Shown: positions 11,571-22,808 of the stretch, piece after piece | How positions within the stretch are numbered: position 1 is the stretch's first letter | Layout: every line of letters begins with the position of its first letter | Assembly (NCBI RefSeq): GCF_008831285.2 | Contig: NC_045139.1 | Coordinates: forward strand, 24,098,412-24,162,411 | DNA length: 64,000 bases | Origin: Nymphaea colorata | Taxonomy: Eukaryota > Streptophyta > Magnoliopsida > Nymphaeales > Nymphaeaceae | Direction of reading: 5' to 3' | Program-made: the position numbers and the translations under genes | The notes under the pieces: model-generated | Seen by the model: only the letters and a program-made list of their open reading frames with translations | What the model was told of the DNA's origin: nothing | Database searches by the model: none

Positions 11571-11712
11571 GTACAACACTTTTGGGCACTGCCGACGGCC
11601 GAAGCCGTAGGCAAACGTCCCCTAAAGCCGTCATCAGTTTTTTTGCCGACCGGTGCAAAGCCGTCGGTAGAAATTCCGTAGGCAAAAATATTGACGATGT
11701 CGCTATAGCCTT
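11571..11712. mobile_element. CACTA-like subterminal fragment
   Basis: GCCGACGGC, AAGCCGTAGGCAAA, TTGCCGACCGG and GCCGTCGGTAG are clustered in both orientations within about 120 bp. Arrays of GCCGACGGC-type words are typical of plant CACTA (En/Spm) subterminal regions. No canonical CACTA terminus is visible at either side, so this is a fragment. Confidence 0.5.
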
Positions 11713-11887
11713 TTTTTTTTTTTGCCTATATTATGATGTCTACGAAAAATATGAGTGCCTATACATTCAGTCATAAGCAGCTTGTCATGTACAACTTATT
11801 TAGACAACTGCAATAAAAAAGGAAAAAAACTTGATATCTTTCATTCCTAGACAAATTTCATGGTTAAGAAGAACAAAATAATAGCAC

Positions 11888-11960
11888 TAAGGTATAAGCT
11901 TCTCACCGCAGACCCAAAGCACACAGCAACTTCTCCTTGTGGTCTTCCATCCAACGTGAT
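11888..11960 (-). pseudogene. Possible exon fragment (minus strand)
   Basis: Read on the minus strand, this contains ITLDGRPQGEVAVCFGSAV. The DGRPxGEaxVxFgS pattern is reminiscent of one strand-loop-strand of quasi-RRM RNA-binding domains, but the match is short. It could be an exon fragment carried by the surrounding CACTA-like DNA. Low certainty. Confidence 0.2.
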
Positions 11961-13139
11961 TTTAAATTAAGTAATTAACATACTAAAAATAACAAAAAAT
12001 AGTTCCAGACCGGCAATTACGCAAACAACAAGTCCTCTAAAGAAAAGAGATTAAAAAAATAAAAGAAGGGAAGCTAACAAGAGAAACATGGTCTAATGTC
12101 ATATCCCTATGGGCCTATACTAAATGTCGTCTGGTTACTGGTAAGAATAAGTTGAGCATAAAAGTGAATGGCATAAATGCAACAGTTTATAAACTATGGA
12201 AGCAATATAAGATTGTACGCATGTAGTAAAGCGGAACAAGAGGCCAAAGATCAAACTTTATCAACTATATAGATAATACAGAAAGGAAAAGAAACATACT
12301 TGAAGGAAGATTTGATGCTGCAGCTTTTGCAACAAAGTTATTGGAAAACAAAGTCGCAATTCTAACCTGCCAGAAAACAATGAAAGAAGAATAGACCCAA
12401 GTGCTTAAACAATAGAGATGAACATATAGGCATGATCCAGATCATGCCTTTGAAATGTATGCTAACTACTTAGTGACAGTAACTATGCAGCAAAAGAATA
12501 CAGTGTAAACAAAGATCCACATCTTGTCATGAAAGATGAGAAGCTGCAGGCTTCTTAAAGGTTTGACTTATAGACGGAATTGGAAGTATGAATATACAAG
12601 GTATGTGCCCTGGCAGTATAGCTTTACAGGAGTAAAGCAAAGAGAAGGTTACCCCTAAAAGTTCTATTTGGCTCAGATAGAAGATTACCCGTGAACCATT
12701 CCCTAAAAATATACAAGCAAAATAAATAATTGTTGAACGCCTTGGTATATTGAGCATTTTAAACTGTGACTCAATTCAACATCCAACATGATAAGTAAAA
12801 CATACAAAGTCATATCTGTGATGACCTTCATCGGCCATTTGAGCGCCCCCCACAAAAAAAAAAATTATGAGAAAATCAAGATTCGGCAAACTGGAATATC
12901 ACCAGACCGTCCTCCTCCTAGATCCAATTGCAAAAAAAAAAAAAAGGATGCCAATTGCCACTTCAACTATGGATGTTAAACTTTGTGACGAGTTCCTTTC
13001 GATTGTTTTATTTGGTACTTTTTTTTTTTGTCTAAGCTGCCAGGCAAGTAGCGGAAGATCCAAACTTCCTCTGCTGACAATAACGAGTTCCTTCGCGGTG
13101 AACATTTTCACTCTGTAAATTTAGTACATTTTTCCATAA
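11961..13139. other. AT-rich DNA between CACTA-like pieces
   Basis: Apart from the possible exon at 12301-12367, this is low-complexity AT-rich DNA with A runs near 12854 and 12933. No intact frame is seen. Confidence 0.4.
12301..12367 (-). pseudogene. Possible exon fragment (minus strand)
   Basis: On the minus strand a 67-bp open segment is bounded by the acceptor TTTCTGGCAG and the donor GTATGTTT. It reads VRIATLFSNNFVAKAAASN. The family is not recognised. It lies between a CACTA-like fragment and a CACTA right end, so capture is possible. Confidence 0.25.
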
Positions 13140-13398
13140 GCAAAACTGTTACATCCTTAGTGGCGTCAGTAAAAGGGAAAATATAGAACATCAAAATCAA
13201 TTTTCAGTGACATTTCTTCTTTCACGTCAGTAAAAAGTTACTTACTTTTTACTGACAAGGTGTTGCGACGTTGGTAAAAGCATCAGTGGCACCACCTTAA
13301 CTGATGTTTGGAATAAAATGTCGGTAAAACCTTTCATGACATTTTGCTTATTTTTATTGACGTTTTTCTCATGTGGTAGAAACCAACTTTCTGTAGTG
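13140..13398 (+). mobile_element. Right end of a CACTA transposon
   Basis: The segment ends CTTTCTGTAGTG at 13398, the complement of the canonical CACTACAGAAAG terminus. The preceding 250 bp hold many subterminal copies of GTCAGTAAAA/TTTTACTGAC/TCGGTAAAA in both orientations. No matching left terminus was found, so the element is truncated or its left end lies further away. The motif differs from the GCCGACGGC words at 11571, so these are probably two families. Confidence 0.7.
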
Positions 13399-13445
13399 TT
13401 TTAAAAAGAACAAGGTTGGGAAGCCAAGGAAGTGATGGATGCACA

Positions 13446-13968
13446 TAGGGCTGTTCGCAAGCTGAGTTCGATAAAGCTCAGCTCGACTCAAACTCAGCTC
13501 AAGTGTCTTATGAAAAAACTCGAGGATCGTTTGAGCTCAAGCCATGTTCAAGTTCATTAGCTTGAACTCGGCTCAGCTTGAACTCTAGAGACACAAACTC
13601 GGCATGGTTAAGCTTGAGCCGAGGACTGGCTTGGGCCGAGACAAGCATTCTATTAAAAATTAGTTTTAAAAGAAAGAGGCAGCAAGGTGAATTAAGAATT
13701 GAACCTCACACTTGCTAGTCACACGTACACCCATCTGAACCATCTACCTTTTGTGACAATATCGTGAAATGTATTATAATTATGTTATCTTTTTCGAGTT
13801 TAACTGAGTGTAATTGCACCAAGCCCACTTTGCTCGATCCCGACCTGTCTATGTGAACAAATTTTTCATTACTCAAACTCTACTTATTTAATACATAAGT
13901 TGAGCTCGTGTCAAGTTTGACAAGCTAGTTCAAGACGAGACCCAGGATCAACGTGTTGAACAGCCTTA
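13446..13968. mobile_element. hAT-type MITE, 523 bp
   Basis: The left end TAGGGCTGTTCGCAAGC and the inverted right end TAAGGCTGTTCAACACG form the TIRs. The flanking 8-bp duplications are GATGCACA (13438-13445) and GATGCATA (13969-13976), a 7/8 match. The interior is rich in AGCTCGAGC/GAGCTCAA words. This is the widespread plant hAT MITE type with a TAGGGCTGTTC end. It is non-coding. Confidence 0.85.
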
Positions 13969-13976
13969 GATGCATA

Positions 13977-14385
13977 TAAGCACTATCATATCCCACAAAG
14001 ATTAATGGCAAGGAGCAACTCTCAGTTTTGTGGGTGCATCATTGCATAGACAATGATAGCATCTACATTCAAAACATTAGATTAAAACAATGAAGCACCG
14101 TTGAACACCATGTTGGGAGGAGAATCCATTTTTAATGCTAACAGTGATTGCTGATTGTGAGTAGGAGGAGTATTTCATCATACCGACAAAAAAAGAGCCC
14201 AAACTCTTACCCAACCCTCTTGTCCTCTTAAGATACAGGGCCCGCTTTTGGTGTCTTGAGGTGCTGCCCCTACTGCATTTCAAATTGTACATCAGTGGCC
14301 CCCTTGTTTGCAACACAAAGGTATTGACACCTCGGAAATTCAAACTAGAAGTCAAGCCCCAACCCAACTATTGCCCCCTTGGCCA
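13977..14385. other. Intergenic DNA, no gene recognised
   Basis: A 96-codon minus-strand frame at 14077-14367 has no recognisable domain. No other feature is visible. Confidence 0.45.
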
Positions 14386-14388
14386 TTA

Positions 14389-15576
14389 GGGGCCATTTGA
14401 TGGCTAGAAATTTATTTCTAGAAAAAAATTTCCAAAAAAAAAAATTTCTAGAATTGATGAAATGAAAATATTTTTCCATTTTTCCAAAACCAGCTTCTGT
14501 TTGTTATGGAGGAATTATTTTTCTAGAAAAAAATTTCTTCGTTTGGTGGAAAACTAGAAATGGTGAGGAAGAAGGAGGAAGAAGGGAAGGAGGGAGGAGG
14601 AAGAAATGAGCAAGGGAGGAAGGAGGAAGAAGGGAAGAGAAGGGAGGAAGAGGAAGAAGGAGGAGGAGGAAGAAGGGAAGAGAAGGGAGGAAGAGGGAAA
14701 AGGAGGAGGAGAAAGAAGGGAAGAGAAGGGAGGTTCCTCGAATCGTCGGCTGAGGAGCAGCTCTCAACTCTCAGGTTCGCCCCTATCTCCCTTTGTCTCT
14801 GTCTCTTCCTCCCTTCTCCATTGTCTCGCCCTCTTTCCGTCGCTCTCTCTTTCGTCCTCACCCTCTTTCTCCGTCTCTCTCCCTTTGTATCCCCACTCCT
14901 TCTCTGTGTCTCACCCTCCTTCTTTGTGTAGCCCTCTCCTTCGGCCTCTTCTGTCTCCCTCCTTCCCTTCTTCCTCGTTCCCCCCTCCTCCCTCCTTCCC
15001 TTCTTCCTCCTCCCTCCTTCCTTCCTTCCCTTCTTCTTCCTCTTTCCCCTCGGTTCTTTCTGCGCTGGTGAAACCCTCTGCTGAAACCCTCGGCAGGAAA
15101 TGCCAAGGGTTCCAAAATCCCTCCTTCCCTTCTTCCTCTTCCCTTCTTCTTCATCCCTCGCTCCCTTCTTCCTCCTCCCTCCTTCCCTTGTTCCCTTCTT
15201 CTTCTTCCCTTCTTCCCTTCTTCTTCCTCCTCCCTCCTTCCCCTATTCTTTCCTCCCTCCTCCTCCTTCCTTCCCTTCTTCCTCCTCCCTCCTTCCCTTC
15301 CTCCCTTCTTCTCCTTCCCTTTTCTTCCTCCTTCCTTCCCTTCTTCCCTTCTTCTTCCTCCCCATCCATTCTTCCTCCTTCCTCCAACGGTAAAAAAGAA
15401 ATTTTCGGAAAAATTTTTTCACCCCTCTGGCTGGAAAAATTTTTCCGGAAATATATTTCTATAATCACCTCCAATGGTCAAAAAAATTTATCCGCGTTTG
15501 ATGGAATGAGAAAAATTTTAAAAGTTTGAAAATTTTTCCTCCGCTACAGTGTTTTTCCAGCGTAACAAACGCCCCC
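14389..15576. mobile_element. PIF/Harbinger-like element with purine/pyrimidine core
   Basis: About 1.19 kb, flanked by TTA on both sides (14386-14388, 15577-15579). The imperfect TIRs are GGGGCCATTTGATGGCTAG at left and GGGGGCGTTTGTTACGCTG inverted at right. A 3-bp TTA/TAA duplication with GGGCC-type ends is characteristic of PIF/Harbinger (Tourist-like) elements. The core is unusual: 14557-14735 is almost pure purine (GGA/GAA) and 14770-15390 almost pure pyrimidine (TTCCTCC), so the halves are partly inverted copies. Long open frames here are composition artefacts. Relatives lie at about 25865-26590 and 41725-42200. Confidence 0.6.
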
Positions 15577-15714
15577 TTAAGGACTTGATGTATATCTTCT
15601 TTAAATTCAAGTGTTCTAAATTTGCAAAAAAATCGAAAAGGATGAAGTATTATGTTGGTTTTAAATCACTTCATCGAATTTTGGAAAATCACAAAAAATT
15701 TTGGTTTGGTTTTA

Positions 15715-18040
15715 AGTGGTAGAATGCTCTCGGTTTGTTATTCATTTCTTGGAACATTTATATCATCCAACAGAGAAAATTAACATCTTGCTCAGAAGGA
15801 AAAGAACCCCTGAGGACAGAATATGTAATACCCTGCAAGTGCCGATCTGGCTCTGACCATCTTCTCGGTCACTAAAAATCGAAGGCTACGCAGCAGTTGC
15901 AGTGAGAAAACAAATGAAAAAGAGGAAGAACATAAGAGAAATGTCCGCTTTAACGATCGCCAAGCCTTTTGGGTTTCTTCCAGCACTACTGCAGAACGAG
16001 AAACATAAGATGGACGATGAGCAAACCGACATAGTGGCATACCACTGCCTAAACTGTGCTTGGGAAATGGAGAAGTGATCGTCTTTTAGTGAAAAAAAAA
16101 AAGGTTCATACTTGACATTAGAGGGAAGTCTTGGACGAAGGGTTTCTATTTTTGTTTTCACTAAGGAGGAAAAAAAAACCCTGAGGGCTTGAACTTTGTG
16201 TTGCCCAAATATCCTCTGGTTGTGTGGTAAAGAACCCCTACAGAGGTCGGATTTGATTGACAGAACTCTCGACACCTGAAACTTCTATGCATGAATCTGG
16301 TCCTTCCGGAGCTAGTCGTTGTTGGCCCTTGGCTGTCTGACGTCGTCACCAGAAAGCGGCGATCTCGCTGCTGCTATAGAGAAAGGGGGGAAGGAAACCA
16401 TCATCCTTGAGTTGGATCCGGTTTATGTTTTAGCTCATGAGGCAGACAAACCCTAAGAGCCACATCTTCTCTTAGCCACTATAGTTTTCGGCTGTTCTCA
16501 CTTCCAGCAAAGCCACCAGAAGTTTTTCCTCTCAAACTTTTGTTTGCAGCACAAGAACGTCAACTCTATGGATGTCGGGAGTGAATGTCCTCCACCATTA
16601 GTATCCAACATCATCGTGCCAACAATTTGCCCGAAATCGGCAGTCTTCGGTGGAACGGTAACTTTCAGAAAGGGGGCAGAGTCCCTTAGAAAAGGCACTG
16701 AAGAGAGAGAAAATGAAAAAAGAAGTCGACAGAGAGGTATGTAAAGGGAAGAAGAATTCGTTACTGATATTTTCAGAAAATTATTTTATGCTGGCGAGGG
16801 GTGAGGCGCCTTAACAAGCCTAAGTTCTCCTTCGTTAGAAAAGAAAAAATAAATAAAGGGAAGAAGAATTCGTTTTAAGATTTAAATTCTTGAAATTAAT
16901 TTTGAATGATTTGGACCCCAACAATGTATTAACTTTGATAGAATATTGATTGAATTTGTGGGTTGTTTTCAGTGTGATAGGGATATTGTCTATGTGAAGA
17001 CGGACATAAAAGATAAAAGTTTTATGTGTGGAAACGTTATTTTCTTTGGCCCTAACTAACATACTCATTTGGATCTCGATATTACTCTTGAATCATGTTT
17101 TCATAATAATTGGATCCTTTCATGTTTAAATCTATGTTGACTATATTTTGGATATTGTTGGGGCTTGGATCCGTGATGATAATTAGATATGTCCTGAAAG
17201 TTTTTTTTTTTTGCTAGAATTTAGATCACATAGAAAACATTGTAAACTGGACCATTGATCTGATATAACTTGATTAGATCTTTTGTTTAAGATCTGTATC
17301 CTTTTTATATTGGATCTAAACGTATTATAATATGTATGATTATATTATTGTATGCTGGTATGCTAAGAGGTGTAAATCAACACTCTTAGACATAGTGAGA
17401 TCCATATAGCATTGTGCTTGGTTCATGATAAATTCGGATCTAGATTAACTCGCTTGAATCATTGGCTCTAAATATCTGTACTTACATTGAATCCAAGATA
17501 TCATCATGTTTGCTTCTTGCCTGTAGTTGTAAGGTAACACTCTTAAACATGATGAAATCCATACTAAAGACATATTTTTCATTTGAAGATCTATTGTGCT
17601 AAAGTTCTAGTACTCGAAATTTTATTTGCTCTTATTAGAGTTGACTAGCTGGTATGGATTTTAGATTTGCTTCATACTAAAAGTAAGACTTTCTATTGGT
17701 TTGTCATTATACATTAAGAAAGTTTAGATTGACCATGTTTTAAGGCAGTTAAGTGTTTTCACATATATGAATGAAACAAAAGATATATTCACATGATTGC
17801 TAGCATTTTTAACAAAAGGAATTCTTAATTATTTATTTGTCAAGTTTGTGTCTCATATGGGGCTAAGATATACTTCAAAGGTTGCTATGGAAAACCATTG
17901 AATGGAAAACTTCGCTTCAAACCTTGAACAAAAATTCAAGTTACGATAGACAAACCAATTATGAAAAACCTTGTAACAAAAGATTAAGAAAACCCACAAA
18001 TAGTGAAAGCAATTTGATGATCTCATGGCCAAGTGAGAGA
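15715..18040 (+). mobile_element. LTR-retroelement remnant A: internal non-coding part
   Basis: Starts with CTCTCGGTTTGTTATTCATT and continues to a purine-rich stretch (CCAAGTGAGAGA) directly before the LTR at 18041. The same sequence recurs at 30020 (B) and 44305 (C). In a 200-bp sample A and B are about 96 percent identical and C about 87 percent, by eye. It encodes no gag-pol; the frames are short and inconsistent between copies. This fits the non-coding interior of a large non-autonomous LTR element (LARD-like). A lacks the Copia insertion of B: its uninterrupted site lies at about 16570. From about 17700 A diverges from B and C. Confidence 0.6.
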
Positions 18041-18379
18041 TGTGGGATAGTGGCCATGAGTCCTACAAGAGGGTCCACTTTCAGTTACAAGATTAAATAA
18101 GAAAACTGTCCACAAATGCCTCTGGTTGTAATTGTTGCTGGGCATCGGAAAACCCTAGGAGGCGATCTATAAAAGCACAACTTATCTTATACTTAAGGTT
18201 AACCAGGAGATTAGTCGGTTCCTCCTAGAAGCAAACTCGGAAATTATTCTGACTCACTTTTTCTTCTTCTTCTTCTTACTATTGCAATTGCCTCTGCAGA
18301 GGTTGGTACACCTGCTGCTCAGACTCAAAGCCGTTCAAAAGAGTCGTTCAGAAGTTGTTCCGCTGTCGTAGCTCCAACA
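18041..18379 (+). mobile_element. LTR of remnant A (3' LTR position)
   Basis: Begins TGTGGGATAGTGGC, ends GTAGCTCCAACA, 339 bp, with a TATA-like CTATAAAAG at about 18170. It matches the LTRs at 29011 and 43324, which are followed by a tRNA-iMet primer-binding site. Here no such site follows and a polypurine stretch precedes, so this is a 3' LTR. No target-site duplication was found. Confidence 0.7.
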
Positions 18380-18743
18380 AACCAAACCCCTTTTTAGTGA
18401 TATTCTAATTCAACACAAACCCCAAGAATTATGTAATCACATTTTTAGAAAAACTTAGTTGTAAATCATATTATGAGCAATCATCATGTCTTGATTATCA
18501 AATTAATTTACATATGTGATTCATTATCAAATTAATTCAAATATGTGGTTCTTTTCCTTTTAGCCATTGAATACTTCACATGGTTTCAATGTGTCTCACA
18601 TCATCAACTTCAATTGAAATTCTACTGTTATTCAAATGTTCATCAACTATAAAGTGCAAATTTAGACTCAGTGGCTTCAAAAATGATAAATATCTTTCCA
18701 TGGCACTTTTCAGCTCATAAAAATGTGTTTTACAAAGGTGCAG
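18380..18743. other. Flank between LTR A and the solo LTR
   Basis: AT-rich DNA without a gene. From about 18615 it aligns with 38585-38710 of unit B (TTCATCAACTATAAAGTG in both), with roughly ten differences in 130 bp. This is the ancestral downstream flank of the UGT locus. Confidence 0.55.
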
Positions 18744-18748
18744 ATATG

Positions 18749-21700
18749 TGTTCGCATCCCCAAAATTTTTGGTTGGTTTTGGATTACTCCAGAAAAATTA
18801 GCTTTTGTCTAAAAATAGGAAAGAAATGGACTCGCCCGTTGGTACGAGGATCGACCGTTCCCGGCACCTTTACCGGTGGTAATCAACCCAAGGGCTATGT
18901 TTATCATTGATGCATTTCGTTTTAACTTAAATATATTTTTTTAATTGTAAATGCGGTATAGAAAAATATTGAAAGTTTGATGTTTCAAACTTTTGAAAAA
19001 ATTCTTAAAGGATCACTTGAGAATGTGAGACATTTTGGGAAAAACTAGAATAAAAAAATCCTTATGAATATTATTTTAAAAGCTTGAAAAATTATTTTGA
19101 AATCACTTTAGTGTTCTCTTAAGACATTAAGTAGGTTTGAGATTTTTCTCTAATTCGGTTACCACCTAATTAGAGCTCCATCTCATCTTGCTTAAGTTCT
19201 TTTAGAGATTTGATTGTGCTCATTTGTGATATTAAGTGAAAGTGAATGCATAAATGCATTGATCCTATATTACTAAAAGAGAATGAAGCATTCCTACTAC
19301 AATATTCATCTAAGGCATTTCTACCATAACATACATCTAAGGTTTTTGTTTTGATAAATATCATATATAAGAAGGAAAAGTTTTTTAGAATGGATTGAGG
19401 TTGTAGACCATCAAGCATGAATCCAATAGTGGGTCATTACTTGAGTTATGGTCTTAGTGAAATTGGTAAATGAAAAATTAAAATCTTAAATGACAAGAGA
19501 AAAATATTGAAAGAATGGAGGAGATGAAAGACTTCCATAGAGATAGAGAGAAAGAGATAGAAAATGATGTATATATACGTGTACATACCATCACATATGC
19601 ACATATATGAAAATTTGTAACAAATGATATTGATTTGAATAGAGAGAGAGATTTTTAGAGGAAAAGAGAAATACATATATATACTTGTATGTGTATATAT
19701 AAGAAAATTTGTAAGGGAATATATTCGTCTTGAAAAATGAGATAAAATATTCAAGATATAGAAAATAGAACACATATACATATGCATTCATGTATATATG
19801 AAAATTTGTAAAATATGAAAACATAGATAAAGAGAGATGAAAGAAAATCATCATGTACACATATATGTATATAGGATGTATATACATACATATCTTCATG
19901 AGATTAAAAATCAAGAAATGAAAAATAACCGACTTCAAGTTTAATGTAGGCCGGAGGGAAGCTTGGACTCATGCAAGAGCCTAAGCTAAATCTCCAAAGC
20001 CACATTAGAGAGGGTATTTGCTTTTAAAAATCTTTTGTAAAATATTATTTATGTACAAGCATAGAATGTTATTATTTGGTTTGTTACAAGGAAAAATCTT
20101 CCACCGTTGGGTATAAAAGAAAATCAAACAACATAACGAGACACTCGTTAAGGTTTTTAATTGGATGATTAAGAAGAAAACTGTATGTAATGACATGAGA
20201 ATGCATTTTTAACATGTACATATTCATGAAGGTTTCCCTAGCTTGGACAAGTTCCAACCTCGAAAATTAATATGAAAATAAAAATAAAGAACTCCTAACC
20301 ATGCTATCATTCTCAGCATACACTAACATATAAAAGGAAAATCCAAGTAACTATGCATGAATAATATATAGACAATATTCAATGAAGGAAAGAGAGAGAG
20401 AGAGAGAGAAAGGGAGGATGACGGAAAGAGAAAAGTTCAACTAGGAGGGAGGGCATGATTTAACTACGAAATGATATGTCATCTCATCTTTCTATGCTTT
20501 CGGTGCGTTTGAGTATAGCCTCTTGTCTTTAAAAAAAGAGGTTGAGTGTTATCTCCTTTGGCCATGAGGAGATGAAAATGAGAGAAAAATGAAGAAAGAA
20601 ATAATGTTATATTCAATAAAGAGAAAACATTATTTAATCATGAAATAAAAGATCATCTCATCTTTCCATGCTCCTGGTGCACTTGAGCATAGCCTCTTGT
20701 CTCTAAAAAGAGGTTGAGTGTTATCTCCTTTAGCCACGAGGAGATGAAGATGGGAGAAAAATGAAGAAAGAAACAATGTTATATTCAATAAAGAGAAAAC
20801 ATGATTTAATCATGAAATGAAATATCATCTCATATTTCCATGCTCCCGGTGCACTTGAACATAGTCTCTTGTCTCTAAAAAGATGTTGAGTGTTATCTCC
20901 TTTGGCCATGGGAAGATGAAGATGAGAGAAAAATGAAGAAAGAAACAATGCTATATTCAATAAAGAGAAAACATGATTTAATCATGAAATGAAAGATCAT
21001 CTCATCTTTTCATGCTCCTGGTACACTTGAGCATAGCCTCTTGTCTCTAAAAATGTTGAGTGTTATCTCCTTTGACCCTGGGGAGATGAAAATGAGAAGA
21101 AAAATGAAGAGAGAAATGAGTGGGATGATGATTACATACCTCTAACGAGAAATGACGTAGGAAAGATGAACACCTTCACTTGAAGATCCCCTTGAGTGAA
21201 GCTCCAAGATGATGCATCCAAGAGAGTTGTAGCTTGCTTAAGTTAGAGAGCAAGAGGAGAAATGGAAAGAGGAAGAGGGAGAGAAAGAGAGCTGAAGAAA
21301 AACCTTAAGTCTTCAAGTGAGAATACTCTAAGGTTTCTCTCAAAGACCACTCTTACCTAGGAGGAGGGAAGTGGGTGGTATTTATAGAGGATTTTGGAGC
21401 TAAAACCTAAATTTTGATTTTTTTTTTTTAAATTTGATAACACTTTCATCCAAATTTCAACTAATTTTGATTTATTTTCAATTTTTTATAAAAGAAATAG
21501 GCTTCAAATAAATGGGATTGGCCATTAGGCTTGTAAAAACATTTTCTGATGTGGGTAGGGCAGTTGCCCTCCCAAAAAGACTAAAATCGCCCTTTGAATG
21601 ACGTTTTTTTGTCAAAAAGGAGGGGGAAAGGGCAAATAACAGCGCCCAGACGCAACATCAGAAGGGGAGCGTGTTTTTTTCTGTGTGTCGCACGACCGCA

Positions 21701-22127
21701 CGTTAGGGACGCACAAGAACTCAAACACATTTTTTTTAATTCAAATAAAATTTAATAAAATAAAATAAATTTGAAATAAAAATATTGTTTAAACGTTCAT
21801 TTTTTTATTTAAAATATGTAGAAGAAAAGTTCTTTGTTAAAGAAAAAATGGGCGTCGACTCCATTTTGAGCGACTCCGAACTCGCTCCAAATCCGATTTT
21901 GGTTTAATTGGTTGTCGACTCGTTCGAGCGAGCGACTTGGGTTTAAAAACACATTTTGGCATGAAAAATGAGTTTTTAAAACAAATGGAAGTTCTATGCA
22001 CACACGACGCTCAAATTTTGTCATTTCGAATGCGATTCGAATTTTAGATATGAAATGCTCAATTTGGATTTGGACTTGGATATATTTCGGATCTTCAAAT
22101 ATTTTAGAAAAATTTGGGGTGATTACA
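18749..22127. mobile_element. Solo LTR, 3.38 kb, with perfect 5-bp TSD
   Basis: Inserted into the duplicated locus: the 5-bp repeat ATATG occurs at 18744-18748 and 22128-22132, while unit B has this site without the insert. The insert begins TGTTCGCATCCCC and ends GGGGTGATTACA, so it has TG...CA termini. It contains no primer-binding site, polypurine tract or gag-pol. It is therefore best read as a single long LTR left after recombination, probably Gypsy-type by size. A possible TATA (TATTTATAG) lies near 21380. It also holds the 174-bp tandem repeats. Confidence 0.8.
20453..21120. repeat. 174-bp tandem repeat, about four copies
   Basis: Units start near 20453, 20630, 20804 and 20978. Each carries CATCTCATCTTTC, CATAGCCTCTTGTCT, GTTGAGTGTTATCTCC and a GA-rich end (AGAGAAAAATGAAGAAAGAA). 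The last unit is truncated. The array lies inside the solo LTR; such arrays are common in long plant LTRs. Confidence 0.9.
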
Positions 22128-22262
22128 ATATGCTATGCACTCCCCATTTTGGTAGATACGATTAACCTCTTACTCTTCATACCAGCAAAATTCCAGTATA
22201 TGAATGGCTATGGGGCGATTGCAGTGGTAGGGCACACTGTAGCTGGTCCGGCCAAACAATAA
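22128..22262 (+). pseudogene. Possible terminal exon fragment, copy 1
   Basis: An open frame ends at 22262 with YALPILVDTINLLLF followed by QYMNGYGAIAVVGHTVAGP and AKQ-stop. The same frame occurs in copy 2 (to 38845). The upstream part differs between the copies because the block edge cuts through it. The family is not recognised; it may be a decayed 3' exon. Confidence 0.2.
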
Positions 22263-22618
22263 TTTACATTATTTACATATTTTATTGATTTTTAGTTTTT
22301 ACATATGATTGCACCACACTCAAAGTTTGATATTTAAACTTGGAGTGCTCCATACTTAGAAATTTGTAACTCTGCCACTAGGTGATTGCAACAGGTAACC
22401 AACAGCTCCCATTGACAGCAGTAGATCCTGCAAATCATGTGCTAATTTAAATCTTCGGAATCTAACGATGTGGTTTTACCCAGTTCACTTCGATGCACCT
22501 AAAACAAAGATGCAAGCGTAATTACCGTATCCACGACACAATAATAAAAGTGAAATTTATGAAGGGCAATGAGTGCCCACAAAAATCATAGAATGAACCA
22601 CAGAATGGATGGGGTAAG

Positions 22619-22808
22619 GAGCATAGCCAGAAATTTTTCATGAAATGGTTGAATTAAAGTTCCTAAATTTTAAGATGGGTCGAAATATCATTTTTCAAAA
22701 TTTTCACATAAAATAAGTAAAATTTTCTAAAACTTACATATAATTTTTTCAAAAAAAAAGGGGGGGGGGGGGAGGCCCATGCAGGCCCACCTTGGCTCGG
22801 CCTTTGAT
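22619..22808. mobile_element. hAT-like MITE fragment in block, copy 1
   Basis: The left part AGCATAGCCAGAAATTTTTC and the right part CACCTTGGCTCGGCC (inverted GGCCGAGCCAAGGTG) resemble ends of the common CAGxGGCGGAGCCAG hAT family. An A9G13 run lies inside. No convincing target duplication. An identical copy lies at 39202-39391. Confidence 0.35.

Noticed and set aside
14560-15530. Long open frames of Ser/Pro/Leu or Arg/Glu/Gly on both strands
   Set aside because: They result from purine- and pyrimidine-rich repeats without stop codons; composition is extreme, several frames overlap, and there is no domain.
18041-18379. Solo LTR with target duplication
   Set aside because: No direct repeat at the edges, and a purine-rich stretch plus matching interior precede it, so it is a 3' LTR of a remnant.
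19446-19938. Ile/Tyr/Phe-rich minus-strand frames
   Set aside because: AT-rich repeats of TATATACATA type within the solo LTR; no domain.
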